Position numbers and translations under genes: made by a program. Below the pieces are notes generated by a model, which did not search any database, was not told the origin of the DNA, and saw only the letters and a program-made list of their open reading frames with translations. A stretch of 64,000 nt of DNA from Paraburkholderia sp. D15 (GTDB taxonomy: Bacteria; Pseudomonadota; Gammaproteobacteria; Burkholderiales; Burkholderiaceae): the NCBI RefSeq assembly GCF_029910215.1, contig NZ_CP110396.1, positions 1,984,001 through 2,048,000 on the forward strand, in the 5' to 3' direction. Of this stretch, positions 60,105 through 64,000 are shown piece after piece. The number at the start of each line of letters is the position of its first letter. The first letter of the stretch is position 1.

Positions 60105-62294
60105 TCAGAACTGCAGCGTCGCGCTCGCGACCGCCGTGCGCGTCGCCGACAGCGACACGAACGAGCCCCACGCCGTGGTCCAGTAGCGTCGGTTGAACAG
60201 GTTGTTGATTCCCGCGCGGAACGTCACGTCCTGGCCGGCGATCTTCGTCTCGTAACGGCCGCTCAGGTCGTACGTCACATAGGCCGGCACGAACTGCGTG
60301 TTGGCGGCATCCACGGCCTGGTTGCCGACGTACTTGCCGCCAAACGCCACCGTCAACGGACGCAGATACGCCGGGTTGTATTCGACGCGTCCCGTCACCG
60401 TGAAGCGCGGCGCGCCATACACGCGTTTGCCTTCGATGTTCGGATCGTCGATGTCCACGGCCTTCGTGTCGAGCCACATCACGCCGCCCATCACGCGCCA
60501 CTCGTTGGTCAGCGCGAGCCAGCCGCTTGCGTCGACGCCGGTGTAGCGCTTCGTGCCGTCCTGCACGAAGTAATTGGACGTGTTCGTGTAGTTGTAGTCT
60601 TGATCGACGTGGAACAGCGCGAGATTCGCGCCCCACTTGCTATGGTCCGTCTTGTAGCCGATTTCGTATTGCTTGCTGCGCAGCGGGCCGAACGTCGCCG
60701 GGTAGTTCAGATTGGTGTTGGCGGCCGCGCCGCCCTGTTCCAGCGACTGCACATAGCTCGCGTAGACCGTCGAATACGGATCGGTCTTGAACATCAGCGC
60801 GAGCGTTGGCGTGACCGGGCTCGCGCTGTATTGCGAGGTGATCGTCGCCGACGGGTCGTACACGTTCTGGCGATATTGCGTGTAGCGCACGCCAAGCAGC
60901 GCCGACAGACGCGACGTGAACTGCACGGTGTCGCTCGCGTACACGGCGGCCTGCGTGGTGCGCTGCTGGCGATAGAGCTCCGAGCCCACGCTGACTTCGT
61001 CGTTGGTCAGTAGCGTGGTGGTGTACAGGTTGCCGGTGCCGAGCGCGTAGCCCAGGTTCCAGCCCGTGCTGTTGCTGTACTCGCTGGTCTGCGACTCGAA
61101 GCCGGCGCCCACCACCACGTCGTGCTTGATGCTGCCGGTCTCGAACTTGCCCTGCACCATCGCGTCGACGTTCTGATAGAAATAGCGCGTCATCGCGGCG
61201 TAGAGCGTGTTCGTGTAGTTGCCGGCGCTGTCGCCCACGTACAGGAAACTATCCGAATTGGTGCGGTTCTCCTTGGCGAAGCGGTACTTCACGTTCGCAT
61301 GCCAGTTCTCCGACAGACGGTAGTCGAGGCCCGTGCCGAACGAGGCCATTTCCGTCTGGTAGTAGTTTTGCGGCTGGGTCAGCGCGGCGCGATTGATCGT
61401 GCTCGCGTCCGGAATGCCGCCGGCGGTGGAGCCGAAGCCCAAACCGAACAGCGTGCCGTTGGTCTTGCGCTTCTGGTACAGCGCATCGACGGTCCACGTC
61501 AGATCCGGCGTGATGCGGAAGTCCAGCGCAAGCGACGCCACCTTGCGGCGCACGTGACCGTTGGCTTCGGCGGTATTGCCGTCCTCGTTGACGAGATTCA
61601 GGCGGAAGCCGAAGCGCTTGTCGTTGCCGAAGCGGCCGCCCAGGTCGATCGCCTCGGTGAACACGCCCGCCGACTTATAGCCGACGGTGACGCTGCGGTA
61701 CGGGTCGTCGGTCGGCCGTTTCATCACGTAGTTGACGATGCCGCCCGGCGCGCCGAAGCCGTACATGAAGCCGGACAGACCCTTGAGCAATTCCACCTGC
61801 TCGAACGGTTCGAGCGACAGGTCGGTATCCCACGACGGGAACGACTGGCCGTCCACCTTGATGCTGTTCAGCGTGTCGATCGGCATGCCGCGCACGTTGA
61901 ACATGGAGTTTTCGGCGAGCGCGTTGTCGCTGCTGATCGAGACGGCCGGGTCGTATTTGAACAGGTCGTTGGAGGTGGTGGCGAACAGGTCCTTCGCTTC
62001 GTCGCTCGTCACGACGTGGGTCGAGAACGGCGTATCGACCTGCTTGCGCGTGCCGAGCGCGCCGGCACCGACCGTGTCGGCCTGCGCGACCGGGGCGTCT
62101 TTCGCCGCCGAGACCTTCACCGCCGGCAGCGTGGCGCCGGCATCGCTCGCGGCGGCGGCTTGCGCCCATCCGCTCGACGACAGGGTGGAAAGCGTCAGGC
62201 CCACGCTGACGAGAAGTCCGGCGCTCAGCAGCGACGGAGCGCGACGCTGAGCGCGCGCGAACGCCGGACGCCCGGCGATAAAAGATTTCTGCAT
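60105..62294 (-). CDS. TonB-dependent siderophore receptor
   Basis: A 729-residue outer-membrane receptor: signal peptide (about 1-45), plug domain (FNVRGMPIDTLNSIKVDGQ and VELLKGLSGFMYGFGAPGG), a 22-strand-type barrel, the NNLFNRRYW signature and the terminal Phe (ATLQF). It imports a ferric siderophore with TonB energy. It lacks the extra N-terminal signalling domain of FecA-type transducers, which fits the absence of an anti-sigma gene nearby. ATG at 62294 chosen; an upstream in-frame extension is Ser/Asn-rich. A Fur-like box lies 136 bp upstream. The ligand is unknown; the product of the NRPS locus is a candidate. Confidence 0.92.
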   Translation of the reverse strand: MQKSFIAGRPAFARAQRRAPSLLSAGLLVSVGLTLSTLSSSGWAQAAAASDAGATLPAVKVSAAKDAPVAQADTVGAGALGTRKQVDTPFSTHVVTSDEAKDLFATTSNDLFKYDPAVSISSDNALAENSMFNVRGMPIDTLNSIKVDGQSFPSWDTDLSLEPFEQVELLKGLSGFMYGFGAPGGIVNYVMKRPTDDPYRSVTVGYKSAGVFTEAIDLGGRFGNDKRFGFRLNLVNEDGNTAEANGHVRRKVASLALDFRITPDLTWTVDALYQKRKTNGTLFGLGFGSTAGGIPDASTINRAALTQPQNYYQTEMASFGTGLDYRLSENWHANVKYRFAKENRTNSDSFLYVGDSAGNYTNTLYAAMTRYFYQNVDAMVQGKFETGSIKHDVVVGAGFESQTSEYSNSTGWNLGYALGTGNLYTTTLLTNDEVSVGSELYRQQRTTQAAVYASDTVQFTSRLSALLGVRYTQYRQNVYDPSATITSQYSASPVTPTLALMFKTDPYSTVYASYVQSLEQGGAAANTNLNYPATFGPLRSKQYEIGYKTDHSKWGANLALFHVDQDYNYTNTSNYFVQDGTKRYTGVDASGWLALTNEWRVMGGVMWLDTKAVDIDDPNIEGKRVYGAPRFTVTGRVEYNPAYLRPLTVAFGGKYVGNQAVDAANTQFVPAYVTYDLSGRYETKIAGQDVTFRAGINNLFNRRYWTTAWGSFVSLSATRTAVASATLQF

Positions 62295-62734
62295 TTTGTT
62301 CGAATTGTTCGAATTGGACGGGCTACGGCCGCCGCGCACCGGCCCGGTGCGGACGGCGTGTCGCGCACGCCTGGCGAGTCAGTGACAGTTAAACGGACGG
62401 TGAAAATTTTTTGGCCGACGAATGGTAATGCATCTGATTCGCATTAACAATGTTTTTGAAAGGCTTTTGACAAGTACTGAGTCATCTATAAGACATCTAT
62501 CGTAAGACCGAGGGTATTGGGCTGAAAGCCTTGTCTGGCGGGGCTCGACCCCATCGGCGCCGATGCGGGAATATGTTTGTTTAACAGCAAGTAGAGGAAA
62601 ACACGCATATACTCACGGTCGGGCCGTAAAAAGTAGCGTCGTGCCATGCGCGCGGTTTTGCTGCTTCGTCGCACCTTGCCGGCTTAGCGCTACCAAACGC
62701 TCTGTCTTTCACTTCACCTAGCAAAGCATCGAAC
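62295..62734. other. Divergent intergenic region, receptor / isocitrate dehydrogenase
   Basis: 440 bp. It contains the Fur-like box (62430-62448), and a TTGACA at 62467-62472 with only a poor -10 candidate downstream. I see no small gene. Confidence 0.45.
62430..62448 (-). promoter_or_regulatory. Candidate Fur box for the TonB receptor
   Basis: On the minus strand, GTTAATGCGAATCAGATGC matches about 12 of 19 consensus positions, with AATGCGAATCA shared almost exactly with the Fur box at 20216-20234. Receptor genes of this kind are normally Fur-repressed. Confidence 0.5.

Positions 62735-64000
<1,266 letters not shown>

Overview
The window is GC-rich DNA that most resembles the betaproteobacterial genus Paraburkholderia/Burkholderia. 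The support is family content: a PenA-type class A beta-lactamase with a divergent AmpR/PenR regulator, DUF4148 and DUF3309 small proteins, a monomeric NADP isocitrate dehydrogenase, an OrbS-like sigma factor and an MbtH protein beside siderophore NRPS genes. Genus is inference; no rRNA or tRNA is present.

Region 1 (402-22978) is a hydroxamate/beta-hydroxyaspartate siderophore locus. Two NRPS genes encode four modules (C-A-T-C-A-T-E, then C-A-T-E-C-A-T-TE). They are followed by an L-ornithine N5-monooxygenase, an IucB/VbsA-like N-acyltransferase, a type II thioesterase, a TauD/SyrP-like aspartyl beta-hydroxylase, an ECF sigma factor and an MbtH protein. Specificity codes read by eye give Thr, an unassigned residue with an acidic pocket (ornithine-like), Asp, and Gly. 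This does not match the ornibactin/malleobactin order I know. A terminator, a sigma70-like promoter with a Fur box, and a 22-codon leader ORF separate the biosynthetic half from the thioesterase-hydroxylase-sigma-MbtH half.

Region 2 (23075-29741) holds regulators and small metabolic genes: a divergent Lrp/LysE pair, an SDR dehydrogenase, two tiny membrane proteins, two GntR regulators, a glutaredoxin-DinB fusion and a LysR regulator.

Region 3 (30041-37387) is one operon: an NMT1/TauA-type ABC importer, two isocitrate-lyase/PEP-mutase family lyases and a LeuC/LeuD-like dehydratase pair. It looks like an uptake, isomerisation and cleavage route for a branched hydroxy-acid. Further on, 40758-44234 (minus strand) carries a citryl-CoA-lyase-like enzyme, a CaiB/BaiF CoA-transferase and an MFS permease, a second small organic-acid module. 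Between them lie the beta-lactamase/regulator pair and a TehA-type transporter.

Region 4 (44481-52094) contains a KaiC-like double ATPase with a stand-alone receiver, a one-step squalene-synthase-like enzyme, small hypotheticals, an orphan transposase N-terminus, a degenerate EAL protein and a membrane methyltransferase-like protein. Region 5 (52299-54407) is a lipoprotein with about 83 tandem Gly-Thr-Ser triplets encoded by 9-bp repeats.

Region 6 (54705-62294) has an iron-containing alcohol dehydrogenase with a small monooxygenase-like protein and a GlpP-like fragment. A second Fur-boxed ECF sigma factor follows, overlapping tail-to-tail with an MFS drug exporter, then a divergent LysR and a TonB-dependent siderophore receptor with its own Fur-like box. 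The receptor and second sigma factor may serve the siderophore made about 40 kb away, since no receptor or ABC importer lies inside the NRPS locus. The window ends inside the isocitrate dehydrogenase gene.
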